Program-made: the position numbers and the translations under genes | Notes under the pieces: model-generated | Seen by the model: the letters and a program-made list of their open reading frames with translations, nothing else | The model's database searches: none | What the model was told of the DNA's origin: nothing | NCBI RefSeq assembly: GCF_000340215.1 | Contig: NW_006921535.1 | Location: forward strand, 4,829,528 to 4,893,527 | Reading direction: 5' to 3' | Source of the DNA: Pseudocercospora fijiensis CIRAD86 | Taxonomy: Eukaryota > Ascomycota > Dothideomycetes > Mycosphaerellales > Mycosphaerellaceae | DNA length: 64,000 nt | Shown here: positions 35,465 through 47,602 of the stretch, piece by piece | Position numbering within the stretch: position 1 is the stretch's first letter | How the letters are laid out: every line of letters starts with the position of its first letter

Positions 35465-38400
35465 TACTAAACATTATATAGTACAATATTAATAAGAGCA
35501 AAGACAAGGTACAGAGGAGCTTCCTTTAAGTACTAAACCTAAAAGAACATTATATTATTGCAATCTAAGAGCCCTAGCTCAACCTATATACAAAGAGACT
35601 AGCAATAGTTAAAGACTTAAGATACTACCTAATTATCTACAACTAGGGAGCCCTAAGGATATATATCTATATTAGTAAGGAGATAGATATAGAAACCTAG
35701 CAGGCTATACTATAGGAGGATAGGGACCTAATATCAGTTTAAGTAGAGACATCCTAAGGTACACTCTAAGTCTACTATATATACAACCTACTACTAGACT
35801 TAAGAAGCAGTACCTAACTGAAAACCCTAGAAAGACTACCTAGAGTTATCTAGGGGAACACCTACTAAATCCTACTTAGGGATTTCAACCTCTACTACCC
35901 CCTCTAAGGCTTAGACTTTACCCTAGCTTACTACTTCCTAGTAGGAAGACTAATTAATATATTAGAGAGGGAAGGAATAGAAATTGTTACCCTAAAGGGA
36001 CTAATTACTTAGGAGGCAAGAGGAAGCAGTAGTATACTAGACCTATACTTTGTATTATACTAGATTAGGAATAGGATTACAAGATATAGGGTTAACTAGG
36101 AACTAGAAGAATTATTAGACTACTTCCCGGTACAGATTAAGCTAAATGTCTAAGCTAATTAGGAAAGGGAACTAGAGGAGAAGCTTAACTAGAAAGGTGC
36201 CTAATAGGGCAGGATTAGGGAGGAACTAGAAAGGGACCTAAAACTAGAGGAACTCTTAACAAAGCACCTACTAAGGCTAGAGGACATTAATAAGGTAGTA
36301 GAAGAACTAATAGGAATCCTAAAATAGGTAGCTAGAAAGCATACCCTAGTAAAGAAACATTTACTATACTAGCAACTATACTAGACTAGTAAGTATATAA
36401 GGAAGGTTAAAGCAGCAAGGAAGGCTAGGAGGTAGTAGACATAAACCTATACCTAGGAAGTATAGGACAACTATAATAAAGCCTACTAGGAAAAGAAGAT
36501 CTAGATTAAGAAAGACAAGATACAAGAATAGAGATCTATAATAGGAATAATTATAAAGAAACTAGAGGAGATATAGAGGATAGCTAAATAGGTAAGGAGA
36601 CCTAAATAGGATAAGGATATACTACTACAATTCCCGGACATTATAGACTAATAAGGACAAATGCAGACTATAATAGAAGGGAAAGCAAGAGCCCTAGGCT
36701 AACACTTCTTCTATAGAAAAGTATAAGCAGACCTATTAGATATAAAGGAGAAAGAATAAGAGACTCTACTACTAGGTATACTAAGAGATACCTAGGTTAA
36801 ATCCGAAACTATTAAAAGGATCCTAAAGAAAATTCTAGGCAATAAGGCACTAGGAGAAGACAAGATCTACAACAAACTTCTAAAAGTATATAGGAAGGGG
36901 CTAGCCCTAGCACTAGCTAATATCTTTTTATAAAGCCTAGCACTAGGATACTACCTAAGACTATTTAGGAAGTCCCTAACAGTAGTGCTAAGGAAGCCCT
37001 AGAAAGAAGACTATACGCAGCTTAAGGCCTATAGACTAATAGCCCTACTCAATACAATAGGTAAGGTACTAGAAAAAATTGTCGCTAAAAGGCTAACAAC
37101 CTTTACCGAGGAAAGGAATATCCTTCCTAAAGGCTAGATAGGAGGAAGAAAGAAGAGGTTAATACTAACAGCTATAGAACTAATTACAGAATAGATTAAG
37201 TATATCTAGTACTATAGTTAAAACTAGGTAGCAACCCTCCTCTCCCTTAATATCTTAGGAGCCTTTAATAATGTCTCCTATAAAAGGCTCCTATATATAC
37301 TTAAACAGAAAGCTATACTAAACTGGATAGTCCAATTTATCTAGTCCTTCCTATAGGAAAGATTAACATAGCTCATTCTAGGCAAATTCAAATTAGACCT
37401 AATACTAACTAAAAAGGGAATCCCTTAAGGATTAACACTCTCCCTAATCCTCTTCCTTATCTTTATAGCAGACCTACTCCTACTCCTAGAATCAAAAAAC
37501 ATATTAGTATTAGGGTTTATAGATAATACAAACATCCTAGCCTAGTCTAAGACAATAGAAACTAACTGCAAGATCCTAGAAGAGAAGCACTAAGAGTATA
37601 AAAAATAGGCAAGGAGGCATAGAGCAAAATTCGCCTTAGAAAAGTACTAGCTTATCTACTTTAGTAAGGCTAAATCAACCTACAATATAAAGTAATTAAT
37701 TACTATCTAAGGTTTTAAAACCCAACTATTAGTAGAGCTTAGGGTACTAGGGATCTAGCTAGATCCAAAACTGAATTAGGGACTATAAGTAAAGAAGGTA
37801 AAGCAGAGGGTAGATACTAATATACAATCTATTAATAGGCTTATAGCCTCTATATAGGGGGCTATATTCGAGAAAGCTAAAGTTATATATAAAGCAATTG
37901 TTAAGCTAGCAATGCTATATAGAGTATAGATATAGACAGCCTAGGAGAAAACACTAAAGAGGATTGAGCAACTAGTTAGTAGGTCCTAAACCTAAAGCCT
38001 AAAGAAAATCCTAGGAGTATACAAAACTATACTAATAAGGGTAGTAGAAATAGAATTAGGGACCCTACTAGTTAAACAATACTTCAAGGGACTAAGATAC
38101 TAATATACAGCAAAGACAATAGAATACCTAGCCTAATAGACTATCTAAAAGGCACTAGACAAGATAAAAGCCTAGTGTATTAGGACTAGGAGGCGAGACA
38201 GACTACAAATAACTCCCTAGAAAGTTAAAGACCTAGAGCAATATAGAGTCTTAATAAGAGAAATGCTAGAGAAAGAGCTTTAGGGACTAAATATAAGGCT
38301 AAAGGAAGACAAGCTAAAGGGAGAGAAACAAAGCCTAGTAGAATCAATTACTAGATACCTATAGGAGCAGGAATAGAACAAAACATAAGTTAGACTAGGA

Positions 38401-38850
38401 ACCCTAAAGGTACTAATCAAATTTAGTTAATATAACTACTAGCTCTATAAGGACCTAAATAGGGCCGAGGTAAGCCTAGCTATCTAAATCAGATCTAAAT
38501 ATATTAGACTTAGATCTTACCTATTTAGAAGAAACGTCCTAGGAATTGAAAGTAAGGCTTACTAATATAGCTACTAATCTTAGAATCCTAAGCATATGCT
38601 GCTAGTCTGCCCTTAATAGTTAGAAGGCAGAAGTGATTAGAGACTAAAAGCAATAGAAAGGGAATACGACAAGCTAATCTAAAGCAAAGAAGACCTAAAG
38701 AGGATAGTAAAGTAGATTATTAAACAGGGATTTGTATAATAATTCGCACTAGCAAGGGAAACTAAGGAGTAAATAAGAAGGAGGGAAGAAGAGGGGGAAA
38801 GAAGGGCAGGGCAGTAGGCAAGGTAGTTAGAGGGTAACAACTATAATACT
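35465..38850 (+). pseudogene. LINE ORF2: endonuclease and reverse transcriptase
   Basis: The N-terminal endonuclease begins YNINKSKDKVQ (about 35490) and includes AIQEPQLN (about 35550, the family QEP). The reverse transcriptase runs from about 36800, with YRLIALLNTIGKVLEKIVA, then a GGRKKR block, LSLNILGAFNNVSYKRLL (family D-x-x-x-AFD changed to N) and GIPQGLTLSLILF-like motifs. The catalytic box is FIDNTNIL at about 37515, where the family has (F/Y)-x-DD. The tail has NPKHMLLVCPQQ at about 38590-38620, a Tad-type C-terminal zinc motif. TAG stops at Gln codons and Asp-to-Asn changes inactivate it. Confidence 0.85.
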
Positions 38851-39039
38851 AGTATACCCTAAAGGAAGGAAAACAAGGAAACGAGGAAGATTAATACTTA
38901 TAAATAGGATAGGAGGGAGGTTTTTACTAACTAAGCCAGTTTCCTACCTAAAACAACACATAGAAACAGACCTATATAGGCCGAAAGGCACTATAACAGG
39001 CAAATGAAATATCTATCTATCTATACAAAACACAAATCG

Positions 39040-40050
39040 ACCCTAAGATTAATAGAGCGACACGTAAAGCGAGTATAAATATCCAAATACTAGTTAGCGT
39101 CGCTAAAAGAGGCTTAGAGAGCTGCTTAACGCTAATCTTAACCCTAAGTTACTCTTTCGAAACATCTTAAAACTATTCTCGAAGTTGCTACGCCTAGGTC
39201 GCTACTTCTTTTACGACGCTAGCATTCTTAGGATCGCTCAACTAATTGTATGCTTCCTACTACGCTTTGTATTAGCTATTCTAGGGACGCTATATGTCTG
39301 CCTTAATACTAACTTAATTCGAGGTATAGTTAGGAAATAGCCTAAGGGCCTTATAGACTAGGCAACGATAAGCTATAAATTAGCTACGACATTTCTACTG
39401 CTTACCTTTCAAATCGAGAGAGTCGTAATTAATATGTAACTTGGTACGCAAGTATTCTAGCGCACTTATAGGTATATCCGCTAGTAAGTTCGTAGAGGCT
39501 ATACTTAGGACTTGCGATTAGACTACTTTACGATATATCTGCTAGGCCTCGTATAACCGCGAAGGAGTAATAGCTAAGGAGTATATCGTAATTTGCGGCC
39601 GATAGATATATACTACCGTATATAGGGTAGACCGTACTATACTACTAGTACGCGGTAGTATATAAGTAGACTTTAGCGAAAGACTTTCGATATAGCCGGC
39701 CCTATACTCGTATATTAAGCATTCGTATTTTAGCGAATGCTATTTCACCTAACAGGAGAAAAGCAGATACTAGATTAGCCGTAGCCTTTAACTAGGCCTA
39801 ATTAACTTAGTATACTATATCGCTAGAAAGTATTAGCGTTTTATTATAGACACGAGCTATGCTTAAGGGGTTTGTTACGGCTATTATCTTATAATACCCT
39901 TTATCGGTCGAAGCTAGATAGTCCCTCGATAGTCCCCTAATAGTTAAGTATGCTAAGGCTTATTTAATTAATACATCGTTTAAATACGTTGCTTACGCAT
40001 TAGAACGGCGAGTGGCGTGTTACGATAGACGATATAGCAAATTCACTCGG
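39040..40050 (-). other. Unidentified RIP-degraded gene region
   Basis: Minus-strand coding-like sequence with pieces such as AANYDILLSYYSFAVIRGLA (about 39600-39540) and SLIASPKYSLYEL (about 39520-39480). The family is not recognised. The first about 100 bases right of the LINE (39040-39150) contain NQYLDIYTRFT-like text that could be the missing N-terminus of the transaldolase. This is weak. Confidence 0.3.
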
Positions 40051-40055
40051 CATAG

Positions 40056-41060
40056 TTACACATTTAGCCCGCTAAGACCAATAGACTACAGAGTCTTACG
40101 TAGGAAGGCCTTCTCCGCTTCGCTACGGCCTTTTTAACGCAGTCTAGCAATCTGTTCTTTATCGTCGAAATAAGTTCTACAAAGACGATCCTAGATGCTA
40201 AAATGTGCTCTAAAGTTAGACTTTACCGTATTAGCTCGTCTCCTAATCGATCGAGAAGTAACGACTTACTTTCAAGCCCTAGCTTTAATAATAAACATCG
40301 TAAAACCTACACGAATAACGATAGTTAGCGCGTTTACCGCGTACTAACTATTGTGCGTATTTACCCGGCGTTAGTCCTAGTAATTTGCTTTATTATATCC
40401 TAGGGGAATATATAACCGCAATAGTCTAGGACATTCTTAAACGATATACACGAGAAAACTAGAACCGACAGCCTCGAAGAGAGCCCTAAAACGCTAGATC
40501 CGATACTATAGCTAAGACTATAGATAATAATACTATCCTAAGGGTAATTATACGACGCTCCCTAGGAGTATAGAACGTATAGGCGATAGTATTGTAAATG
40601 TATATGTTCTATACCGCGTTAGGAGGCGACTAAAGGCGAAATTCCGCTCTAATAATATACTATATATCTACTTGCTAGTATAGTTTAGGCGATAGAGCCT
40701 ATATATAAATGCATCTACTATAACGATTATCGTAATTATTCGTACTAGAGGTATAATAAACTAGTAGATAGTATATACTACGAGTATCTCGTACAATGTC
40801 GGATAAGTAGTATTAGGCCCGTTATAATGCCTATAATCCCTATACGTCTCGATTAATAATCGTACCGTAGGCTTAAAACACTCTAAAGACATACTATATA
40901 GCGTAATTGCCGTAGGCATATAGCGTAGGCTCGTAATGTATCTGTATACGCGACTAGTCTAGATATATAGCCCGTAGTCTTTATTTTCGACGAAATTACC
41001 CTAGCTAAGTTAACTAAGCGCGAGGCCGAAGAGTGTCTATAGGATCTTCGAATATAAATT
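40056..41060 (-). pseudogene. Sterol-desaturase/fatty-acid-hydroxylase superfamily protein
   Basis: This is a second membrane di-iron hydroxylase-type gene, related to the one at 31611-32748. The C-terminal exon reads NFRAHFSI-stop-DRLCRTYFDD at about 40215-40155, the family WDRLFGT block with Trp as TAG. Just upstream is Y-D-V-Y-Y at about 40303-40289, which is HDVHH (family HxxHH) after CAC/CAT became TAC/TAT. An intron separates the two, at the same position as in the paralogue. Codon comparison between the two genes (CTT versus TTG for the same Leu) supports this frame over the overlapping ones. TAA at 40058-40056 may be the stop. The N-terminal part (to about 41060) is less certain. Confidence 0.65.
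40221..40269 (-). other. Predicted intron in the second hydroxylase gene
   Basis: Begins gtaagt, has gctaat as a possible branch site and ends aag on the minus strand (49 bases). Removal joins the HxxHH exon to the DRLxRT exon. Confidence 0.65.
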
Positions 41061-41890
41061 CTAGTATTACTATAGTAATATAGGCTCGATGCTTACCTAA
41101 TATTAAATCGTTATACGAAGACACTTAGCTCTAGTAACTAGATTTTTCTTTTACTCTTCGATAGCTATATATATTCGATACTTCTTCTAGAGACTAGTCC
41201 GTTCGCAAAGCTCGAAGAATACTAAGGTTACCTAGTAAACGAGAATCGGTAGTACAAGTACTAAATAAGAATCTAATATACCGGGAATTAGAGGCGTTAT
41301 ATATCGAAGTTTGTATAGCTCTAAGCTCGATATATTAGATTTATTTATCTTGTCTAGTAGATATCGAAGAGACCTTAGCTTAACTTAAGCGTTACTAACC
41401 TTAGATCCTTAATTCCCTAGAAATTTATCGGTAGTGCTTCCTCTAGTATACTATCCCGAGAATGTTCGAACTAGACCGGCTAGTAGCTTTCGGTATTATA
41501 TTAATTATCCCTAGAGCTACTCTATTAGGGAAGGGAAGAGCAGCCTAGATTAAGTAACTTCGTCGAGAGTAACTTGCTAGCTACGTAGAGTTTAATATAG
41601 ATCTCTTAGGCTAGATATAGACGTATACGTATATAAAGATAAGCGACTAGTATATATAATAAGGGAAGCGTAAGTAGCGTACAAGGCTTCCCCTCTTCGA
41701 AGGCTAGCTTCTTCCTTATCCGAGACTCTATTATATACTCCGCTAGTTAAAGCAGGAAATGTATGTCTATCTTCCTCGTATAGTATACTATCGGCTGCTC
41801 TCGTATACTAGTGTCGAAAGCTAGTCGTACTTAAAGATAAATTCTATAGTCTATAATACTTCCCTACTACTTATAGCGGCCTACTTCTAG
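41061..41890. other. Unidentified stretch between hydroxylase-like gene and P450
   Basis: About 0.8 kb with no domain I can name on either strand. Part may be the N-terminus and promoter of the hydroxylase-like gene. Confidence 0.35.
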
Positions 41891-41894
41891 TCTA

Positions 41895-43740
41895 TTAATG
41901 CGCCGTAGCCTAGCTAATTAGTTTGAATCTAATTACTATCTTATCTTCTCCTAATCCTAGCTCTCGTACGTCTATCTTCTTATAAACGATACTAGTTTCG
42001 AAATTCGTATAAATTACAGCTAAAACGCTTCGAATAACTATACTAGATTAGATATCTAACAATCCCGTAGAATAGTAGGATCGAGGCTAGCAATATACGA
42101 TAATAAGAGATTAACACTCTAATATACGTCCGGGATCCTCTACTAAATGCCTATAATCGTAGCTGCTTACTAGCCTAATTACCGCAATATAACTATCTTT
42201 CGGGTATCTATTCGTCCGGGCTATTATACTAGTTTAGATCGCGATAAAGGAGGTACTAAAAAGTATTAACTCGGGTTCCTAGTAGTATATCGTAAATCCC
42301 TACTAATAATACTACTCGATCTCGAGGTATAATCCGAGATAGTAGAGTACTTGTTAGTCGTATACGAAGAGACTCTTCTATAATAGCTATTAATAAAGGA
42401 GCTTGATTAAGTAATACTAGATCTAGGAGCCGCGAGGTATAGATAGGAAAGCCTTTATATAGCGGTTTAGATCGGCTGTCTTATATAATATCGGCTTTTA
42501 GTTATAGACTCGTTAACTCCGATCGAAGACGCGATTAGTATCTTAGGCTTTGTAAGATATAGTAGATAGTATAGGCTAGCACAAGCCCTGCTACTTGTAA
42601 GCGCCCTACGGAGGAATACTTAAGTTAAAGTACTATACTTACCTAGAACCTCCCGGCTACCCGCTATAATATAGTTAGTATTTACTATAAACAGTTCTCG
42701 TTAACTTATATATTTAATCGAAAAGCTCGCTAGCGACCTTTTTCCACTTTTCGTCCTAGCTTATATCGGGTATATCCCTCTTAACGCTAGCCTTAACTAG
42801 TTTACAGATAACCGGAATGTCTTTTAGTTCGATCTCCTATCCTAGTTTCGCTACTTTAGAGACATTTTCCGCTCGCTTATATATATCGAGAAGCTATCTC
42901 TCTAAATGTGTTCGTAAGGTATAGTGCGATACTAGAAGCATATCGATGCTAATTTCCCGTAACTAGTAGGTAAGAGTAGGCAACTCTTAAGGCTAGAATG
43001 CCTCCTTGCAATATATATTCTCGTAATATTAAAGCTATTCTTATATTGCAATAGGGTTCTCTAGCAAGTTTAATCTAGACTTAGACCCGAATTAGAAACA
43101 TATAAGAAGATCTAAGCTTAGACCGTAACTAAGAGAAAGGATATCTATTAACTTATTGTTTATAGTATCGCTTCGAATAAGAGGTAAGAGCCTCGTAAAC
43201 AGTATTTCTTCCGTAAGCTATCTTAGAGGTCGGGAAGCGAACAAAGCTAACTTAGTATACGCGGTATTTATTCTCTTCCTTCTTAAGGAATAATCCTATT
43301 TAGTTAGGCTGCAAAATGCGGTTTTGCGGTCGTAGTATATAAAAAAGTTATAATAGCTCGGCTTCTCGAAGCTACTATTATAGATAGTCCTTATACCGTC
43401 CTAATAGCAGCTTATAGAAAGATCTTTTAGCCCTAGTTATACGATAGGGCCTAACTAATAATATAGTTCTCGAACTTTAGCTAGTTCCTTATCGTAGTAG
43501 CGGATCTATAGGATCTATAGCTAAGACTAGCTTGAACTCTAATGCGCGTTTAGTACTAACCGTAATAGCGAATCCTAAAGAAACACGCGGTAGAATATAA
43601 AACATATTATAGAAAAGATTAAAACGAAGAGTCCCTATATCGTAGGCTTCTCTAAGAGAAAGCCTAGTAATATCTTAAGCCTTGCTATAGTTACGGTTAT
43701 AGGAGAGCGAGATGCCGTATATATATTATAGAGTCTACTC
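41895..43740 (-). pseudogene. Cytochrome P450 monooxygenase
   Basis: P450s are ER-anchored haem monooxygenases. The minus strand shows the full order. An N-terminal GPIV-like segment with DLSISCYQDGIRTIYNSSF lies at about 43430-43370. HSLRRKRINTAYTKLALF (about 43290-43240) is the helix-C region of fungal P450s. LDLLICF-x-FG (about 43115-43085) and an I-helix near 42590 follow. EESLR (ExxR) is at 42378-42364 and PER-stop (PERW) at 42204-42193. The haem loop FSRGSRTYI at 42147-42121 has the Cys ligand changed to Tyr (TGC to TAT), so the protein would be inactive even without the stops. The stop codon is TAA at 41897-41895. A short intron (GTAAGT at 42642) probably lies before the I-helix. It is divergent to the NRPS-like gene. 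Confidence 0.88.
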
Positions 43741-44150
43741 TATCGGTATCGTCTCTAGTAATAGTAACATTTAACTTTAAACCTAAAACGACTAACTATC
43801 TCGTTATTTCAGGTAAATAGGCAGAGTAGCGCGCTAGGATAGGGGCCTAGCCTAGTTGCAGCTCGGTTGTATAGAAACGAAGCTACGATAGGTAAAGAGA
43901 GACCTACCCGGCCCGGCAGTTTCGTTACTAAAAGCTCCTAAACTAAGCATCCCTTATAAGTAGTCCTCCCCGGTAAAAAGGGCTTTCGAGATATAATTGT
44001 AGTTTTTCTTTTTAATTGTTTCTAAGTTCTACGAGCTCGATAGTTTAATTAAAGCGGAATAAAAGTTAATTATAGTAAGCCCCGTTAGAATAAGTAGTTA
44101 TCCCGCAACGGGAAAAGTAGAGGAAAATAAACAAGTAAGACTCTATTAAC
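43741..44150. other. Divergent intergenic region between P450 and NRPS-like gene
   Basis: About 400 bases between two genes transcribed away from each other, presumably a shared promoter. It retains more CA/TG than the genes. No specific operator recognised. Confidence 0.45.
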
Positions 44151-47100
44151 CTCGAATCGACCGAGTAAGACAAGCTAAGAGAAATTCACGTAGTAGAGGC
44201 TCTTAACTAACCTACTACTAGCGACCTAGGACAAATCTTCGATTAGAATACCGCTAGACCTTCGACTTGCTATATATGTATCTATACTATCTTCGAAGCT
44301 TAGGTACACTCGCGTCCTTATATACCTACGGTAAGCTCGTAGGATAGCTACCTTATATACGCCGAGTTAAACCTACTATCTACTAATCTCGCTTACTATC
44401 TATTAGGCCGTAGTATAGGCCCTAAAGTCTTCGTACCGTATATATTCGAGAAGTCTAAATACGCTATAGTTATAACGCTCGTAATCCTTAAAGCGGGTAG
44501 AGCTTTCGTCCCCCTAGACTTCTCTTACCCTCGTCCTAGACTAGAGTCTATTATTGCGAAAGTTAACGTATAATATATTATAGCTTCTCCTTATACTATA
44601 CCGGTATTAGAGAAACTCTCTATTAAAACTATTACTCTATACCCTAAGATGCTCGACGAACTCCTATACTAGTATAGGAACCCTACGGCTTTAGTCTTAC
44701 TAAGCAATAGTGTATTCGTGCTTTTTACTTCTAGAAGTACCGGCGAGCCGAAAGGCGTAATTTAAGAGTACAAATCTGTATATACTATTAACTAAGTATA
44801 TACTACTATACTATTCCTAAATTAGGAATCTAGGGTATTAAGTTTCGCCGTATATACCTTCGATATCAACACCGTCGATATCTTTACTACCTTGTCGTAA
44901 GGAGGGTATATCTATATACCTTTAAAAGATAAGCGGTTAAACGACCTTATTAGAGCAATTAACGAGTATCGCGCGAATTAGATCGACCTTACGCCTATAT
45001 TTACAATAGCTAGTATACCTGTTCTAGAGAATGCACTAAGTCTAAAAACGCTTGTTCTTACTAGGGAAGCTGTTAAGCAAAAGCACTATTAGTATTTCGT
45101 TTCTAAAATCGAACGAGTAATTAATTACTATAGTCCTACCGAAGTAGGGGGCTGCTTTGCGAATCGGTATTATTAAGCAATATACGAGCTATAGACCATT
45201 AGACGCTCTCTACCGAGTGCGGTATACTAGATTATAGATACAAGAGATCTAAGAATGCTTATACTAATCGGAGTAGTTAGGGAATTAGTTATAGAAGGCC
45301 CGACGCTTGCTCGGGGCTATTTAAAGAACCTATAGAAGACTAATATATTATTCTTCGTCTACTCTAGTTAGGGACTACTAGTAATAAAACGACGATTCTA
45401 TCGTACTAGGGATCTTATTCGATACTAGGAAGATAGGATAATTGATTTTGTCGGACGCCGAGACTTATTATAAGCTAATATTAGTATGAATTCGCTAAGA
45501 CCCTCTACTAATAGGATACGGTAGGGTTAAGATTCGAGGTTAAAGGGTAGAGCTTAGAGAGATCGAATATTATATATCTTCCCTTCCCGGTATTTAAATA
45601 TCCTTAGTCGTACTACCCTTAAGGGGCGTATATAAAGACCGTCTTATAGCTATCTTTAAGCCTATTACGAAACGCAATAACACAAAGAACGCGTATAGGC
45701 TACCTCTTATACTGCTATCGGACGATTAAGCTAGCCTATTATTCGTCGACTCTACTAATTACTTAAGGAATCGACTTCCTACGTATATAATACCTTCTAT
45801 ATAGCTTCTAGTCTCCTATATTCCTTTAACCGAATGTAAGAAGATTAATCGACAAAAGGTGCTCTATTAGATTAATTATTTGCCTACTTCCTTATAACTA
45901 AGAGCAATCGAAGGTAAGAACTAAGTTTTAAAGTACGATACCTTAGCCCTAGCTATTACTAGAAAGGTAGCAGCGATTGTTGCCCCTTAATATTAGTATA
46001 TTCGACTCCCTTTAGAAGCTCGAAACATTGCTTTAGAAGCTACTAGGATAGATTCTATAAAGGTTATTACATTAGCGAAATAGATTAAACGAGAGTACGG
46101 AGTTAAGCTCTCGGTTTAATTAATAATAGAACTAGGTATAACCGTAGAATCTTTAGCCCGGATTATCGAGGCCTCTAAAAGCCGCCGACTACCTAAGCTT
46201 TAACGGGATTTAGTCTAGAAAGCGAGCTTCCTAAAAGAGTTAGAAATACTTTCTAAGAGCGTTTTAGATGCCTAGCCTCTATTAACTAGTAGCCGCTTAG
46301 GAACTCGTACAAATGTAAATAGTATGCTACTTATAGGATATATAGGATTCCTTAGAATTACAATCCTATCCTATCTACTACGTAATGCAGATATCGAGAC
46401 GGTGTTTGCTATTATACGGTATAAGAATCTATAAGACGGTCTCGCGCGTGTTTTGTCTACCGCCGAGAAGATAGAACTGCCGTATATAAAGAATAACTAC
46501 CGTCTAGAGATCTAGCTAGGAGATATTAGTTAAGTTAATCTAGGATTATACAGCTCGTATTAGGACACGCTAGCAAGTTACTAGAGTCCCGATAACGCTA
46601 TAATTTACTACGGAGCCTTAGTACGTTAGAACAAGGCATACTAAGTACTAAGAGCTATAAATGTTATATCGACTGCTTAGCTTTTACGCTTAATCGCAGC
46701 TCGTACTATACTATGTCGCTTTTTATATATATCTAGAGGCTAAGACCTTACGATAGATACTTCTAATCCCGAGGATACTCTACTCTCTATAGTTAGTTAT
46801 CGTTCTACGGGATATTTATAAACTAAGCTTATATCTAAGCTTTTAACGAGACGAACTATATAAGGCTTAGAAGGACAGATATATATAATAAAGGTAGTAA
46901 AGCTAAGCTACATTATTAGGGATGTAATAAACGGAGTAACGAGCCCTAACGACTATATCTAGAGACTAACTAGAAGCGTGCTCGAGCTTCGTGCCTATAA
47001 CGGTAGCGTATCGAATAGTTAGCTTTATATTACGGATATAACGAGAGTAGCAAAAGTTATTTGCGACCTATGCTAGTAGCAATCTAACGATACCGATATA

Positions 47101-47304
47101 ACTATTAAAGTTCTAGACGGAACTAGCTACGAGCTTCGTTCGATAAGCTCCGAAGAATAGTAGTCGCTACTTATATCTTATATAGACCGTATCGGGCTAG
47201 AAAAATGTCTTTAGGCTTTATAAGACATCCTTACTATAGAAGACGGCGAGCTTATTTCGATAAAAACTACCCTAATAGCGGAGATACTTACGAGGTCGAC
47301 GTAA
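44150..47304 (+). pseudogene. NRPS-like enzyme, adenylation-thiolation-reductase (A-T-R)
   Basis: Such enzymes activate a carboxylic acid as adenylate, load it on phosphopantetheine, and release it by NADPH reduction. Adenylation core motifs are legible. A3 FTSRSTGEPKGV (44724-44758) is the family TSGSTGxPKG with GGA changed to AGA. A5 NYYSPTE (45125-45145) is the family NxYGPTE. A7 YRTRDLIRY is at 45399. A8 is KIRGQRVELREIEYYI at about 45530-45575. The carrier site IDSI at about 46050 keeps its Ser. The C-terminal reductase starts near 46330 (IGYIGFLRITILSYLL), with the active-site Y-x-x-x-K reading GYLQTK at 46810-46827. Stop TAA 47302-47304. Length of about 1050 residues fits A-T-R. No condensation domain was seen. 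Its downstream neighbour is convergent. Confidence 0.9.
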
Positions 47305-47600
47305 GTCGCTAAAGCGATATAGAGCAACCTACGATTTCTTCGAAACAGAGTACGAATCTTTAACTCGGCGCATTTGCGGACTTCTAGGCTCTAATATTGC
47401 TTAATAAAGCCTTTAGGCGACATCTAATTTATAGGATTGCAATAAATACTACTAAACTTATATATTACTTTATTAACTAGCGGCATCTACGGTAGGCCTT
47501 TAGACTTACGAAGTACTTAATATATTGCTAGTTAATATTTAGACACTCTTATACACGATCTACGCATTTAATATCTAGATTAAGTAGCTCTATAAATGTA
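47305..47600. other. Convergent intergenic stretch
   Basis: Between the stops of the NRPS-like (plus) and NmrA-like (minus) genes. No feature recognised. Confidence 0.4.
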
Positions 47601-47602
47601 AT

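Larger units (their letters stand above)
34130..39030 (+). mobile_element. Tad1-like non-LTR retrotransposon (LINE)
   Basis: A plus-strand LINE with ORF1, an apurinic endonuclease, a reverse transcriptase and a C-terminal zinc motif. It ends in short tandem repeats (tatctatctatctata at 39009-39024) typical of LINE 3' tails. Unlike the rest of the window it keeps many CA and TG dinucleotides but has very few CG. For example, 34921-34980 has four CA, two TG and no CG, whereas 18001-18060 in the Gypsy element has no CA or TG and six CG. The element lies inside the dead gene cluster, next to a transaldolase lacking its N-terminus. The 5' boundary is approximate. Confidence 0.88.

Noticed and set aside
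40100..41060. Wax-synthase-like membrane acyltransferase reading in an alternative frame
   Set aside because: The frame looked membrane-like. The paralogue at 31.7 kb conserves a different frame (DRLxRT with synonymous Leu codons) and the HxxHH motif, so the hydroxylase reading is preferred for the C-terminus.
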